In this document: in pieces, positions 41,640-51,462 of the stretch
Layout of the letters: the number at the start of each line of letters is the position of its first letter
Position numbering within the stretch: position 1 is the stretch's first letter
DNA from: Pomphorhynchus laevis
Taxonomy: Eukaryota; Acanthocephala; Palaeacanthocephala; Echinorhynchida; Pomphorhynchidae
Reading direction: 5' to 3'
DNA length: 64,000 nucleotides
Assembly: GCA_012934845.2 (NCBI GenBank)
Contig: WNNJ02002442.1
Span: forward strand, 1 to 64,000
The notes under the pieces: generated by a model
Told to the model about the DNA's origin: nothing
The model's database searches: none
What the model saw: only the letters and a program-made list of their open reading frames with translations
Program-made: the position numbers and the translations under genes

Positions 41640-43712
41640 GTCCGAGTGTTGGGTCGTGAAGGCAGTGTACGAACTAAATTACTTCAGACATCACGATCCT
41701 AGGAGACATATCAGTGTTCTAATTTAGATAGCCCAAGGTGTTCTTCGGCCAGTTTCGAGATTTAATCTCTCCACGGGTATCGATGTCTCTTTCCAGAGAG
41801 TCCGGTCTAGAAAATTCTCCGAGGAAAGCGATCCCTAGGAATCTTCAGAACGTGTCCTAGCTACCTCAACTGACTTTCTTCGATGTGAATAAGCAGCGAC
41901 TTTACTCAAAGTCCTTACCGGATGATCGAATTCCTAACCTTATCTCTAAGGCTAAGGGCATCCACACAGCGAAGGAAACTTATTTCGGTTGTATCCGAGA
42001 TATTATCCTTTCGGTTATAAACCAAAGCTCATGACCATAGGTTAAGATAGGAAGGAAGATTGCGTGGTAAACCGAAAGCTTAGCCTGAAGACTAAACTCC
42101 CACTTCACCACGACATACCTGTACAAAGAACGCATTGCTGCGTTAGCTGCACAGATTCACTTTTGAATCTCCATGATGTTCCTGCCGTCGCTCTAGAAAA
42201 ATACTCTAAGATACTTGAAGTCTTCCACATCAGGAAGAGCATTTTCCCCAATCCGGTTTGGCATTGACACTTGAATCCGAGACTAACACATAAAGACAGT
42301 CTTGGAGGTACTAACCAACATACCTGCTGCTTGGCATTTGATCGTAAATCGATTTTGAGACAGTGCAAGTCCTCAGGACAAGAAGTTGACAAGACAGCAT
42401 CTGCACAAAGCAGATATGAAATCCTGATGGAACCGAACTGAAGACCGACATCCGTCAGAGCAGCTTGTCTTGTAATTTTGTCAATGTAAGCAAGGAACAA
42501 AAGTAGAGACCAAGAACAACCCTGACGAATCCCAACGCTTACTAGTAATGATTCATACTTTGAACATTACCAGTAGGCGAAAGAAGAAATAATTAAGTGT
42601 TAAATTTTTTTAACTTTTGTGGTGAAATTATTGTAGTAATCGATTTGGCAGTTTAATCAATTACTAGCAATTTATCAAATTGTATCTTCAATAATCAATT
42701 AAGAGAAGTGAAAAATCATCATAGTAATAAATAAAAAAATATTTTATAGAAATGCATATCGATGAAAGCAATGATTTTAATATAAATTATAAGTTAAGTA
42801 AATTTGTGCTTATAATTGACGAATAAATAGTGAACCAAAGGCCTTAGAGCCCAAATTTTTACAGTTGATTTGGCAAGCGAGGATCTGAACATCTCCTATT
42901 CCTGATCAATGTTCTTCACTTCTTCTGACAACAATGAGAAATCCTCTTGAATGTAGCCAGAAAAACTTTTTGACATAAACATCTGATAGACGCTACCAGC
43001 GTGCCTTCACATACCGTTTGGATTACCAGGCTTGTTTAGCATCCTGTCTGGCACGAGTGTCCAGAACATAAAGTGGCAGATCAGATGAAACGATTACAAA
43101 ATCGATCATTGATCTTTAACTGAGAGAATCTTGATGCCATGCGCATCGATGGATGGTCTTATGTTCAAACATGGTGTTGATTATGCATATATTATTACGA
43201 GAACAAAAGTGAAATAATTCAGCACCACTCGCATTCAGATCGGAAAGTCCGTTCCTCCCCAACACTCCTTTCCAAGAGCTACTATCGCTACCAACATGAG
43301 AATTCAAGTCACCCAATAAAACTAAGGAATCACCTACATAAGTACTATCAAGCATAGCCTGAAGATTTTACAGGAAGACTGCGTATTCTGAAATAATATT
43401 GGAAGTATACGAACACACAACAGTTTTCCCCTTTCCCTATTTGACTAAAAGTCTTAGAGACGCCAACCTTTCGTTCACTGGATAGTGTTAAACCTTTCTA
43501 CCATGATCGACAACCGGAGACTTGAAGATATCTCTACACCCGCCAGCCGTTGCTTTCCGTTGGTAACTCTCGAATAGTTCAAGGTCCAACCTTGATCTAA
43601 AAGTTTAGTTCCAGATCCAGAATAGTGAAGAGAAGTCACCCCGACTATTTCTAGACCGAAGCGAACCATCTCTTCAACTAATTTAGTTCTTTCCCGCCAG
43701 TGAGATGACATT
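41640..43712 (-). mobile_element. Rex3-like RTE LINE relic
   Basis: Minus strand. APE start: EEMVRFGLEIVGVTSLHYSG, GTKLLDQGWTLNYSRV and, further on, LVLLGDLNSHVGSD and NTMFEHKTIHRCAWHQDSL. RT: VGIRQGC..LLLFLAYIDKI, YLLCADAVL (motif C, normally FADD), then a C-terminal MRSLYRYVVVKWE-type segment, YGHELW and IQPK. This set of motifs is that of fish and invertebrate Rex3-type RTE elements. Many stops and shifts; old. Confidence 0.75.
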
Positions 43713-43904
43713 CCACGTTCCTACATGAAGGCCAGTTCGCTTTGGATGCTAAACTTTATTTCGCTGTCCCCATACTACTTCCTGGTCACACAACATCCGA
43801 CTATGAAAACTCCTCCGGCCAATAGTGAGTTGACCATTGTTCATAGCTCCGAATTTATTCTTTGTAAATTTCTTGCTTGTCATGTTCATTGTCTTGATTT
43901 TGTT

Positions 43905-44190
43905 TATTCGACTATCTCCCGGATATCCTTTGATGATCCAACATTGCAACTGTAAAAAATTGTCTGTGTAACTCTCTTCCGCCTTTTTGCCGTTCTTCAA
44001 TCTGCCGTTAGAGTCATCGGGGTAATTTTGTTTGTTTTGCAGTCTTCCGTTCCCGATATCCTTTCATGATCCAAAATCGCTACTGTAAGGTAACAGGCCT
44101 CAGTGACTCTCTTCCGCCTTATCGTCCATTATCCAATCCACCGTTGAAGTCATCGGATGGATCTGATATAGTATATGAAAGAACTATGTC
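43905..44190. repeat. Diverged tandem duplication, about 140 bp
   Basis: 43,913-44,045 and 44,055-44,190 share 'cggatatcctttgatgatccaa', 'ctgtaa', 'gactctcttccgcctt', 'ccgttgaagtcatcgg' blocks in the same order. It lies between the APE start of the Rex3-like relic and repeat copy b, probably in that element's 5' region. Confidence 0.6.
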
Positions 44191-44309
44191 TATGGCTGAT
44201 TCAAGCCGGCCAATTATTTAGCCGTTGATCCACTATTGTCGAACATACGTTGCATGGCCGCTCCACGAAGAGGCTAACTGGCAAAATGTGTCAGCTTAAT
44301 ACTTAATCG

Positions 44310-44545
44310 ACTGACACCTAGCGCTGGCATTAGCAAGTGCTATTTACTGATTATCCTTTTTAGCGAAGATTTCGATTCAATCGGGCTTGCAAAATGTAGA
44401 GCTAGACATTGTCTAGCTCCAAGTATGTTTAGCTTGCCCCATACTGTCTGCCGATCTTCCTCTGCATTCAAAGTGGGAGGTACACGTCATTGATAAGTCA
44501 AAACAATGACAAAACGGTACTAGTTATCGTTTTGTCGATTATTTC
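44310..44545 (+). repeat. 235 bp dispersed repeat, copy b
   Basis: Similar to copy c (46,820-47,070) and, inverted, to copy a. With copy a it brackets the Rex3-like LINE as an inverted pair. It shares 'tgattatcctttttagc', 'gctagacattgtctagctc' and 'tagttatcgttttgtcgatt'. Confidence 0.75.
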
Positions 44546-44629
44546 GTAGCTGCCTAACAACTTTTCGCTTACAATTCAGGTCAACAAGATATAATATAAA
44601 TAATTTAGTGTGAGCTCTTCACAAACTCT

Positions 44630-45901
44630 TCAGTTCCGCCACGAGCGGCTTGTGTCCAAGCTCGCCACATCCTCCCCGCCGGCGTCTACCTGGCTTGTCT
44701 CCTTTGCCGTATTTGCAGCTGATTCGGTTGGCGCGTCCAATGCTTGCAACGGAACCCCACATGATTCGCTTTCGACTGATGATAGTCGAGTTAATATACC
44801 AGCGATATCATTGTATGGTTCAGTATTAAACATACGACGCTTCGGTGTTTCCATTATCGTCTGTGGGGCATCAGATAGTGGGTGGTTGCGTCCATTCAAC
44901 GACGCTAAGATTGCCCGAGCATTTCCGCGCATGAGGGCCAACGATGCTCTTTGGAATAGGTGATCTACCGTTTTATGATATTCGATCCCAGTTGTGGCGG
45001 ATATCTGTCTTGCTATCGATCGCATGAGACGTTCGCCTTGGTCGTTCCAGCCCCCATACGTCTCTACTACTGCCAGTATAAATTGATAACCAGCGGACTC
45101 CATACGTGCTCTATACTTCCTCTCCTTGACATTGACTGCATACATTGTTGCTGCATAGCCTGGCGTTATCGATGCGTTTGCTATGTACGCTGATTGTTGT
45201 GGATGTGTTACAGCGAAATCAACTGCACGAGGAGGGTCCCCATGAATCAAAACGTCTGCAGGTCGTTCACGAAGGTCTGGTATAAGGTTCCTTACCTCCA
45301 AAGCGACATGCATTCCTGCAGATTGAGCGGCATGAAAGACCACATCGCGAATTCCGTTGTGTCGCAGTCCCGGGTAACCCCCATATTGGCAGGTCAGCGC
45401 ATGTAGGCCGACTGAATCAGCGGGGAGAAAGCATCGCCCACACCGATCTCCAGGTGAAAATAGAGGCGCACCAAGCCTAAATCGAGTTAAGGCGCAAAAC
45501 TGCGAAGGGGGAATGTCCATTCCGAGCGCTTTATTTGGGACCACTCGTAACCAGGAACTGGCGTGAGGGCGTGACACAGCCAGCAATCGAGCTCTGTTGA
45601 AGTGGTGAACGTCCGTAAGCATTTGCTCGTGAACTTTATTATCGAGGAGCATTGATAGCTTGTGTTGACTGTCAGATTGCATTATTGGTGGTGATTCATG
45701 TAGTGAAGATAATCTCTCGATAAAGTCAGATAGTCCTGGGAAAGTATTGACAGAAAGTCCCCATTCGGCACATACCCTTTGTACACTGGCAATGTACGCA
45801 CAAGGTGCATGCTTCACAGTTTCGCGGATCCCGAAGCCACCCAACCTTAAAGGAAGCGTAATTTGGGTTCGCATCTGAGTGTTTAGCTGGACAGACGTCA
45901 T
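44630..45901 (-). CDS. Lineage II thumb plus RLE domain of copy B
   Basis: Open frame of 423 residues: LPLRLGGFGIRETVKHA, CGRCFLPADSVGLHALTC (knuckle), LRHNGIRDVVF, RPADVLIHGD, AVDFAVTHPQ, KERKYRARMES, VVETYGGWN and LFQRASLALMRGNARAILAS. All presumed endonuclease residues seen in copy A are kept. The tail is shorter than in copies A and C. If expressed alone it would be an RLE without RT. Confidence 0.82.
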   Translation of the reverse strand: MTSVQLNTQMRTQITLPLRLGGFGIRETVKHAPCAYIASVQRVCAEWGLSVNTFPGLSDFIERLSSLHESPPIMQSDSQHKLSMLLDNKVHEQMLTDVHHFNRARLLAVSRPHASSWLRVVPNKALGMDIPPSQFCALTRFRLGAPLFSPGDRCGRCFLPADSVGLHALTCQYGGYPGLRHNGIRDVVFHAAQSAGMHVALEVRNLIPDLRERPADVLIHGDPPRAVDFAVTHPQQSAYIANASITPGYAATMYAVNVKERKYRARMESAGYQFILAVVETYGGWNDQGERLMRSIARQISATTGIEYHKTVDHLFQRASLALMRGNARAILASLNGRNHPLSDAPQTIMETPKRRMFNTEPYNDIAGILTRLSSVESESCGVPLQALDAPTESAANTAKETSQVDAGGEDVASLDTSRSWRN

Positions 45902-45929
45902 CTCGCTAAAAGCGGAAATGGTCGAATCA

Positions 45930-46730
45930 TCAAAACTTTTTTAAAACGTGTATACCGAGCTGAGTTGGTTGCAATACTGACAAAAAAACTGTGCTGAGTT
46001 TACGACATGCACATTTCGAGCAGAGTCGTCTAAGCGTTTCCCCGACCGCGATAGGACGCACTCCATCGGGTTCTTTCACAAGTGCAATCAGATTCGCACC
46101 ACATAAGTATCTGGCCACAGATTCATGTCCTCCCCCATCCAAAAGTGTGTTCACAAGGGACGTAATTCGCTGCAAAAACGATCCAGACAAATCTGATGTT
46201 AGTAAATCTTGTAAATGCTCTGGGCGAAGTCTTAGGCAGCCGGACGCTGACGTCGAGGGAAATGAGAAAATGGCTGCCCTCACGAGACTGCAATCCACAA
46301 TCAAAGAATTGACTTGAAAGCCTGCATCAAGGCAAGTATCCGATTGTAAACGATAAATCCCGTTTTGTGGGTGTAGATTAAGCAGTTTTTCACGAACTGT
46401 CTCATTGACCGGGGCCAATCCATTATAACATAGTCTTTTCATCGCTTTTCCGTAGTTGCCACGTCGAGCAAGAGCCACAGCTGAGTTAGTAGGGACATCT
46501 GCGGCGCGCGAAGCTTCGTAAGGTTTGGCGAGACTGGCAATAAGTTGCTCCAAAGGTGTGGAGGTGTACCGGCACAAGCTTTCTTTCATGTGACTTGCAT
46601 TATTGCGCTGTGCACGCTGTGATGAGGACCTCTCGATATGAGTTGCAAAACATATCTTTGGGAACAATAGTAGACATACCCATGACTCCTCTGTATTCAA
46701 AAAAAGTGCGTCCTTTATTAAATCTGACAT
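45930..46730 (-). CDS. Lineage II N-terminal and finger region of copy B
   Basis: Open frame with the pre-RT region and RT fingers up to QPTQLGI, then reading out of frame at the deletion point near 45,950. Compare copy A, which reads QPQQVGVAVANGADLI at the same place. The protein start is not resolved; homology to other lineage II copies begins by about residue 18. Confidence 0.75.
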   Translation of the reverse strand: MSDLIKDALFLNTEESWVCLLLFPKICFATHIERSSSQRAQRNNASHMKESLCRYTSTPLEQLIASLAKPYEASRAADVPTNSAVALARRGNYGKAMKRLCYNGLAPVNETVREKLLNLHPQNGIYRLQSDTCLDAGFQVNSLIVDCSLVRAAIFSFPSTSASGCLRLRPEHLQDLLTSDLSGSFLQRITSLVNTLLDGGGHESVARYLCGANLIALVKEPDGVRPIAVGETLRRLCSKCACRKLSTVFLSVLQPTQLGIHVLKKF

Positions 46731-46819
46731 TATTTTCGCTTAAAAACTTCCCACAGAATCCTCTCTCAGTTTCTAAACAATATTCGCAAAAGGATGGCAG
46801 ATATATAAGAGAGACTACG

Positions 46820-47070
46820 TTGACATTAGCCAGTGTTATTTGCTGATTATCCTTTTTGGTGAAACATGTCAAGCCAATCATGCTTGCAATACTTAGAGCT
46901 AGACAATGCCTAGTTCTAAGTATGTTTTGACTTGCCTTGTTCCGTCGCCGGTTCTCCTCTGCATCCAGCAGTGGGATGTTTCCGAAATTAATAGGTCAAA
47001 ACAATTACGAAACGGTAATAGTTATCGTTTTGTCGATTCTTTCGTGGCTATTATACTGATGATTATTTAA
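46820..47070 (+). repeat. 235 bp dispersed repeat, copy c
   Basis: Same orientation as copy b. On the minus strand it keeps an open frame including RHCLALSIASMIGLTCFTK and KDNQQITLANVNV, continuing left to 46,600 (FCGKFLSENNVRFNKGRTFF). I do not recognise the protein. Confidence 0.75.
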
Positions 47071-47508
47071 TATTTAAAATAGAAAGTTTTAATAAGGTTG
47101 ATGAAATCTAATTTTTTTGCATATTGAGAAATAATACAGTTAAAAACTTTATTTTTGATTGATAAAACAGTGTTGTAGTCAGAATACAATTGGCAAGATA
47201 TGTTTTGGTGGCAGTAATGTATATTTAGTGACATTTATCAGTAAAAAAGGATTTGCAGTACAATATGTTTACGTTAATCAAAATGGTACTCCTGCTTCTG
47301 AAAATCTTAAAATTCGGCAATTAATTTTTATAGCTTATCCGTTCTAAATCGTCCAACAACGGTTAATCAAGTTCAAATGGCGCAGATTCTGTCAAGTTTC
47401 CTGCTTGGAAAATTCCTGGTATTTTTTAGTAAAATCAAAAATAACTTAAAATGTAGAGAACTTTAAAAAAGATTGAGACAACAAAATGAATGCAAATAAA
47501 ATACATAC
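47071..47508. other. TDP1 intron start; no other gene identified
   Basis: An open frame at 47,159-47,347 (plus; ICFGGSNVYLVTFISKKGF) is present but has no recognised family and no clear splice context. Otherwise AT-rich intron sequence. Confidence 0.4.
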
Positions 47509-47728
47509 ATAGTCGTTGGGGACAAATAGAATGCCGACTTCGAAAGACCTAATAAAATATTGCGATCCACCTTTTTCGAATGTTCCCCATGCTGCTTTAG
47601 ACAGGTTAGCACTCGTGAGCAGAAACCAGTGTGATCGATAATCACCTTTACCAGCTTTTGTTACAAGTGTATAAGACTTGATGTGAGGTGAAGCAGTAGT
47701 ACGTCCATTCAAATTTGAAATCCACTGC
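47509..47728 (-). CDS. TDP1: TDP1 exon with the second HxK catalytic motif
   Basis: Minus strand, flanked by an AATATTATAG-type acceptor and a TAT|GTATGT donor; 220 bp, entering in phase 1 and leaving in phase 0. It translates as QWISNLNGRTTASPHIKSY, then HWFLLTSANLSKAAWG, FEKGGSQYFIRSFEVGILFV and PNDY. PHIK is the second HKD-type His/Lys pair of TDP1 (human H493/K495) and SANLSKAAWG holds the conserved Asn. The enzyme hydrolyses tyrosyl-DNA 3' phosphodiesters in the nucleus. Upstream exons (first HxK motif) are not in the window. Confidence 0.9.
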
Positions 47729-47993
47729 CTATAATATGCATCTATTAAATTATTTAAATTATTTTGAAGATAACATCATTGAATATTATGGCAATTCTTA
47801 AAATTTCATTATTTACTACATTATATTTTATATTATATGGTATGCATGAATGTTCATGCAAAAATGTTTATTGTAAATTTAAATATGTCATTTTTACGAT
47901 ATAAATTAAAAGTAGTTTTAATTGATGTTAATTCAATGTTCATATTTAGATATATACTTTCTTTATCATTAATATTGGTTTCATTGGTTAATA

Positions 47994-48365
47994 TTGGTTT
48001 CAAAAAACAGGAAACATATGTATGAAAGTCGTTATTTGTCTAAATCAAGTTCGAAGGCTTACACTAGTGTTGATATCGGATGTTGTCGATGTGAATGCCC
48101 AGTTATCAAACGTTTGCTCGTTCCCAAAGTTATGTTGTCCGAATACCAAAATAAAAGAATGTTATGCACCTTACTTTGTGACATGACATATTTTGAAATT
48201 AAAAACCTTATTCGCATTCATAATCGAGGGCAGCAAATATGTGGCAAGAATATAAAACCATTTGAAGTTTCAATGAGCAGAATTTTAAAAAAGAAATCGC
48301 GTGCATCCATTGTAGAATATTTATTGACAATTTCATCATCACAATATTTAGGGATGGAAAAGTGA
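47994..48365 (+). CDS. Unrecognised ORF or exon
   Basis: An open frame of about 120 residues preceded by a possible acceptor 'tttcaaaaaacag' at 48,009. It contains DIGCCRCECPVIKRLLVPK, MLCTLLCDMTYFEIKNLIR and ends SSSQYLGMEK. Evenly spread Cys residues near the start could bind metal. No family recognised. It lies in the TDP1 upstream intron on the opposite strand. Confidence 0.25.
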   Translation: MVSKNRKHMYESRYLSKSSSKAYTSVDIGCCRCECPVIKRLLVPKVMLSEYQNKRMLCTLLCDMTYFEIKNLIRIHNRGQQICGKNIKPFEVSMSRILKKKSRASIVEYLLTISSSQYLGMEK

Positions 48366-48845
48366 TACGATCTACGAAAGTCAAATAACATAGTTAAGCT
48401 TGCTCATACAGAAAAGCTAAAGCGCAGCTTCTTACTTACAGCATTACTACTCAGATCGTCTGCTCTTTAACTGTTTATTGTGTAATTTTAAGACATTTTG
48501 AGAATATTATGTGTAATTTTAATTTTCCTACTTGAATATATTGTTTCATGCCTTCAAATTTTGTCTATCGTATGAACAAAGATACATGTTCATCTTGTAA
48601 AAATAAAGGATTATCGATTGATTGATTTATTAAGGATGAGGCTACCTGGATAAATTTGTTTACTTATTGAATAAAAATTATTAGATTTAAATACATATAT
48701 CATCATTAAAAGTAGTTATCATTAAAATATATAAATTAAAAGTAGTTTTAACTTATATTTATAATATTCAGTTTTAATACTATATATAGTGATTAGACAC
48801 CACAACATAGATGTTATTACAAATGATTAATATAAACAACTCAAA
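48366..48845. other. No gene recognised; possible LINE tail
   Basis: AT-rich. 'aaaaataaaggattatcgattgattgattta' at 48,599-48,629 looks like a short-repeat LINE 3' tail on the plus strand, but no coding part is attached. Confidence 0.35.
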
Positions 48846-48985
48846 ATGCTAAAAAACAACGAAATTGTAGTTATTCGAAAGGCCGACAAAAACAACACGA
48901 TCGTCATTATAAATAAGCAATATTACATGAACCAACTTAACAAAATATTATCGTTAACAAAAAAATATTTCATAGTAACTATAAT
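48846..48985 (+). mobile_element. PLE N-terminal scrap
   Basis: The short frame LKNNEIVVIRKADKNNTIVI then NKQYYMNQLNKILS is the PLE N-terminal signature (IVIRKADKGN..VI..K..Y). It stops where lineage II copy C begins. RT and GIY-YIG parts of this copy are not adjacent. Confidence 0.72.
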
Positions 48986-50433
48986 GAATGATCAGATTCT
49001 AAATCCTCACCGATCGGCAAGGATTTTGTAAGCTCCGGCTTATTACTGTACTTTTTAGAGTTATTTCTTTGTGATCGCTGATATTCTTCGCTATCATGTT
49101 CATGCGATCCATGAGCGTTGCTGTGACCACTATCTTCCGATTCGGTTGATGTATTCGCGGCCGCGGTGGTGGCGGTTGTAATGAATTCGTTATTTCTTCG
49201 AACCATGTTTGAGCAACTCTTCAAAATTGATGCGATATTACTACTTTTATTCGTAATTAAGTGATTGGCGGTATTTGTTGTCGCTATCATTTGTACTGCC
49301 GCTGGTGCGTCGTCATGTTGATCATGCTCAACACCTTGAACATCAACAACATTGTCGGGTAGTATAAGATCATCACACATGTTGAATAACTGATGAATGA
49401 TCTGGTTGAGATGATAATTACAATTGTCGGGTGTATGATCGGCAACACTAGATTGGCTGCAATTCATCGTGGAAATTCCGGTTTTACCATTGTCAATCAT
49501 AGTTTCTTCTTGGTTACTACTCGATGATACAAAGAAAGGCGCAGCAGATTCGTCGGCACCGGGTTCGTTGATAGAACCAGAAGCAAATTTTGCAAATTCA
49601 TTCGATGGATTGCAATCAAGCCCATATTTAGGATCATATGATGTAAATGACATCATTGGTATTGTTGAATTGCTGTTAAGTATAAATGATGACGATTCAA
49701 ACTCCAATCCCTGTTGAGATGATCCTTTTAATTTTATCGTCAAGTTATCATTATCCTTGATTGGACAACAAATTAGATTATTGAATTCGTTCATTTGATT
49801 ATTATTTATTTGCATATCATTACTAGCTAAGGGATGCATTGAACTCTGATGCAGCTCACCAAGTTGTTGGATCTTATTTATTTGATCGGTAACTTGTCCT
49901 GTCGGTGCATTAGCAGACATCAATAGATGACTTTCAGCATCAGTTGTAGTTGCACAATAAGTAAATATCATTTCTTTTTCGAAATCTGTTTGACCGTAGT
50001 CCGACGATTGCTTTCTAACTTTGGTAAGAGATTTGGCTACATCAGTATCGTCATTATCGTCGACATTAAGCTGGGAATGATGATGCTGAAAAACATCATT
50101 AGTAGCATCGAATGGAGTATCGTGCTTAGTGATATTGGCAGGAATGTCATCGTTACATTGAGACGCATGCTTGTTTATCGGTTCATTATCTGCGACTATC
50201 GTAGAAGTGGCGCTCACAGCATTATGCTCAGTTTCAATTGATCTGGAGTTATATGTATCACAACGTCTAGTCATACAGGGTAGTCTTATCACATCACGAG
50301 TTCGGCTCGAAGCACAAGTGTCTGGCTCGAAGAGGCGTTTCCCGGGTTCACCTGTTTCCTGGTGTCCACCATCAAATGTGGATATTGGGATCTGATCAAG
50401 TGACGCTAGCATTGCTTTGGCGTTGCCTCTCAT
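48979..50433 (-). CDS. Long acidic C-terminal tail of a lineage II protein
   Basis: 484 codons without a stop: GKRLFEPDTCASS, then Asn/Ser/Asp-rich, low-complexity sequence (HHHSQLNVDDNDDTD, FITTATTAAANTSTESEDSG, HGSHEHDSEEYQRSQ). No folded domain is visible; likely disordered. It is over twice as long as the tail of copy A. The unbroken frame suggests a recent insertion, or that the tail is translated and under selection. Start is artificial: the frame continues upstream to the truncation at 50,461. Confidence 0.65.
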   Translation of the reverse strand: MRGNAKAMLASLDQIPISTFDGGHQETGEPGKRLFEPDTCASSRTRDVIRLPCMTRRCDTYNSRSIETEHNAVSATSTIVADNEPINKHASQCNDDIPANITKHDTPFDATNDVFQHHHSQLNVDDNDDTDVAKSLTKVRKQSSDYGQTDFEKEMIFTYCATTTDAESHLLMSANAPTGQVTDQINKIQQLGELHQSSMHPLASNDMQINNNQMNEFNNLICCPIKDNDNLTIKLKGSSQQGLEFESSSFILNSNSTIPMMSFTSYDPKYGLDCNPSNEFAKFASGSINEPGADESAAPFFVSSSSNQEETMIDNGKTGISTMNCSQSSVADHTPDNCNYHLNQIIHQLFNMCDDLILPDNVVDVQGVEHDQHDDAPAAVQMIATTNTANHLITNKSSNIASILKSCSNMVRRNNEFITTATTAAANTSTESEDSGHSNAHGSHEHDSEEYQRSQRNNSKKYSNKPELTKSLPIGEDLESDHSL

Positions 50434-50461
50434 TATTGCAATAGAGATGCGCTGGTATATA
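48979..50461 (-). mobile_element. RLE-type LINE lineage II, copy C (5'-truncated)
   Basis: Minus strand. Homology to copies A and B starts at YQRISIAIMRGNAKAMLASL (50,461) just after the RLE domain, so only the C-terminal tail is present. It is a truncated insertion. The tail frame is fully open for 484 codons. Confidence 0.8.
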
Positions 50462-51434
50462 GTATTTAATTTATAGTTTTAATTTATATTTTAAACTAGG
50501 TTTTCGTTTGATATTATCATACGAAAAATAGTAAAATATATAAATCAACACAATAATTTTAAAAATAAATTTAAAATCATTAGCGGAAAATTTTTATGGA
50601 TGGATAATAAATAATATACTTTGTATTAGAATAAGACACTATATAATCAAATTTAATCAGAGAAAATACGTCCTTAACACGTATTTGGCGCCGCTGCTAT
50701 GTTGGGTAGAGGAGTTAGGTGTCGAAACCTGATAGCATAGCAGTTCCTCCTAATGATCTCTAATCCTAATTCTGATACCACGTCTGTCATTTATTAGTCA
50801 ATTCATAAAAATGACATTTATTTTAAATTTAAATTTTTTATTTTAACTTGATTTAAATTATAAAAAATCTTTTTTGATTTAGCATTATAATGTTTTGTTT
50901 ATTTTATAATTATATTAAATACGTAGATTTAGCTGATTTGATTTGTTCTACCGGTATGTTATTACTGACCTGTGGACTTCGTTTTCCCAGTAATGTGACC
51001 TCTGTCAGAAATACTGAAACTAAGTATTATTTGTTACGACGTTATTTTTTTCTCATTCTCAAACAAGTTTGATGAATTATTATTTTTTTAAAAGAGAGAT
51101 GTTCGCATCCAAAGGTGTTTATACTTTGAAATGTAAACTGCTTCACGTGATCACGTTTAAGAGACCAGGTAGTGACCAATAAACAGGTCGCGTAGCGCGT
51201 GGATTGAAGGTGGTAGATATTTATAGATCTTGTTCCAGCTTAAACCGCCTTCAGCATGGCAGCCTTCTGTTAGATGCTGCTGGATGGCCCGTTGTAAGTC
51301 TAGTCTGAGTCAACAAAACTAAGTAATATATAAGTTTTCCAAATGTTTATCTTTGATGTATTTAAGCTTTTATTATTAATCAGCTTACCAAAGTAAGCAT
51401 TTAAGTCATAAAAAAAACGAATTGTAAATTTTAT
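50462..51434. other. No gene recognised
   Basis: AT-rich, with a GC-richer island at 50,685-50,760 that contains 'gctgctatg...catagcag' dyads, and another at 51,120-51,310. On the minus strand the second reads HLTEGCHAEGGLSWNKIYK, which looks coding but which I cannot assign. 'attattatttaatcctag' at 51,445-51,462 might be a splice acceptor for the following PLE. Confidence 0.35.
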
Positions 51435-51462
51435 TTGTATTGTTATTATTATTTAATCCTAG

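Larger units (their letters stand above)
44627..46780 (-). mobile_element. RLE-type LINE lineage II, copy B (RT core deleted)
   Basis: Minus strand. The N-terminal part (46,730-45,930) has VCLLLFPKICFAT, ALARRGNYGKAMKRLC, FSFPSTSASGCLRLRPEHLQ and GVRPIAVGETLRRLCSKCAC, ending at LQPTQLGIHV. The next aligned residues are TSVQLNTQMRTQITLPLRLG (45,900), i.e. the thumb. Relative to copy A about 230 residues including motifs A, B and C are gone. The element is non-autonomous. Confidence 0.85.

Noticed and set aside
41283-44545. Repeat copies a and b as terminal inverted repeats of a DNA transposon
   Set aside because: No transposase lies between them, no target duplication is seen, and a third copy exists without a partner. 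Kept only as an open question.
50685-50760. A tRNA or tRNA-derived SINE
   Set aside because: The dyad 'gctgctatg/catagcag' does not form a cloverleaf and no A-box and B-box pair with normal spacing is visible.
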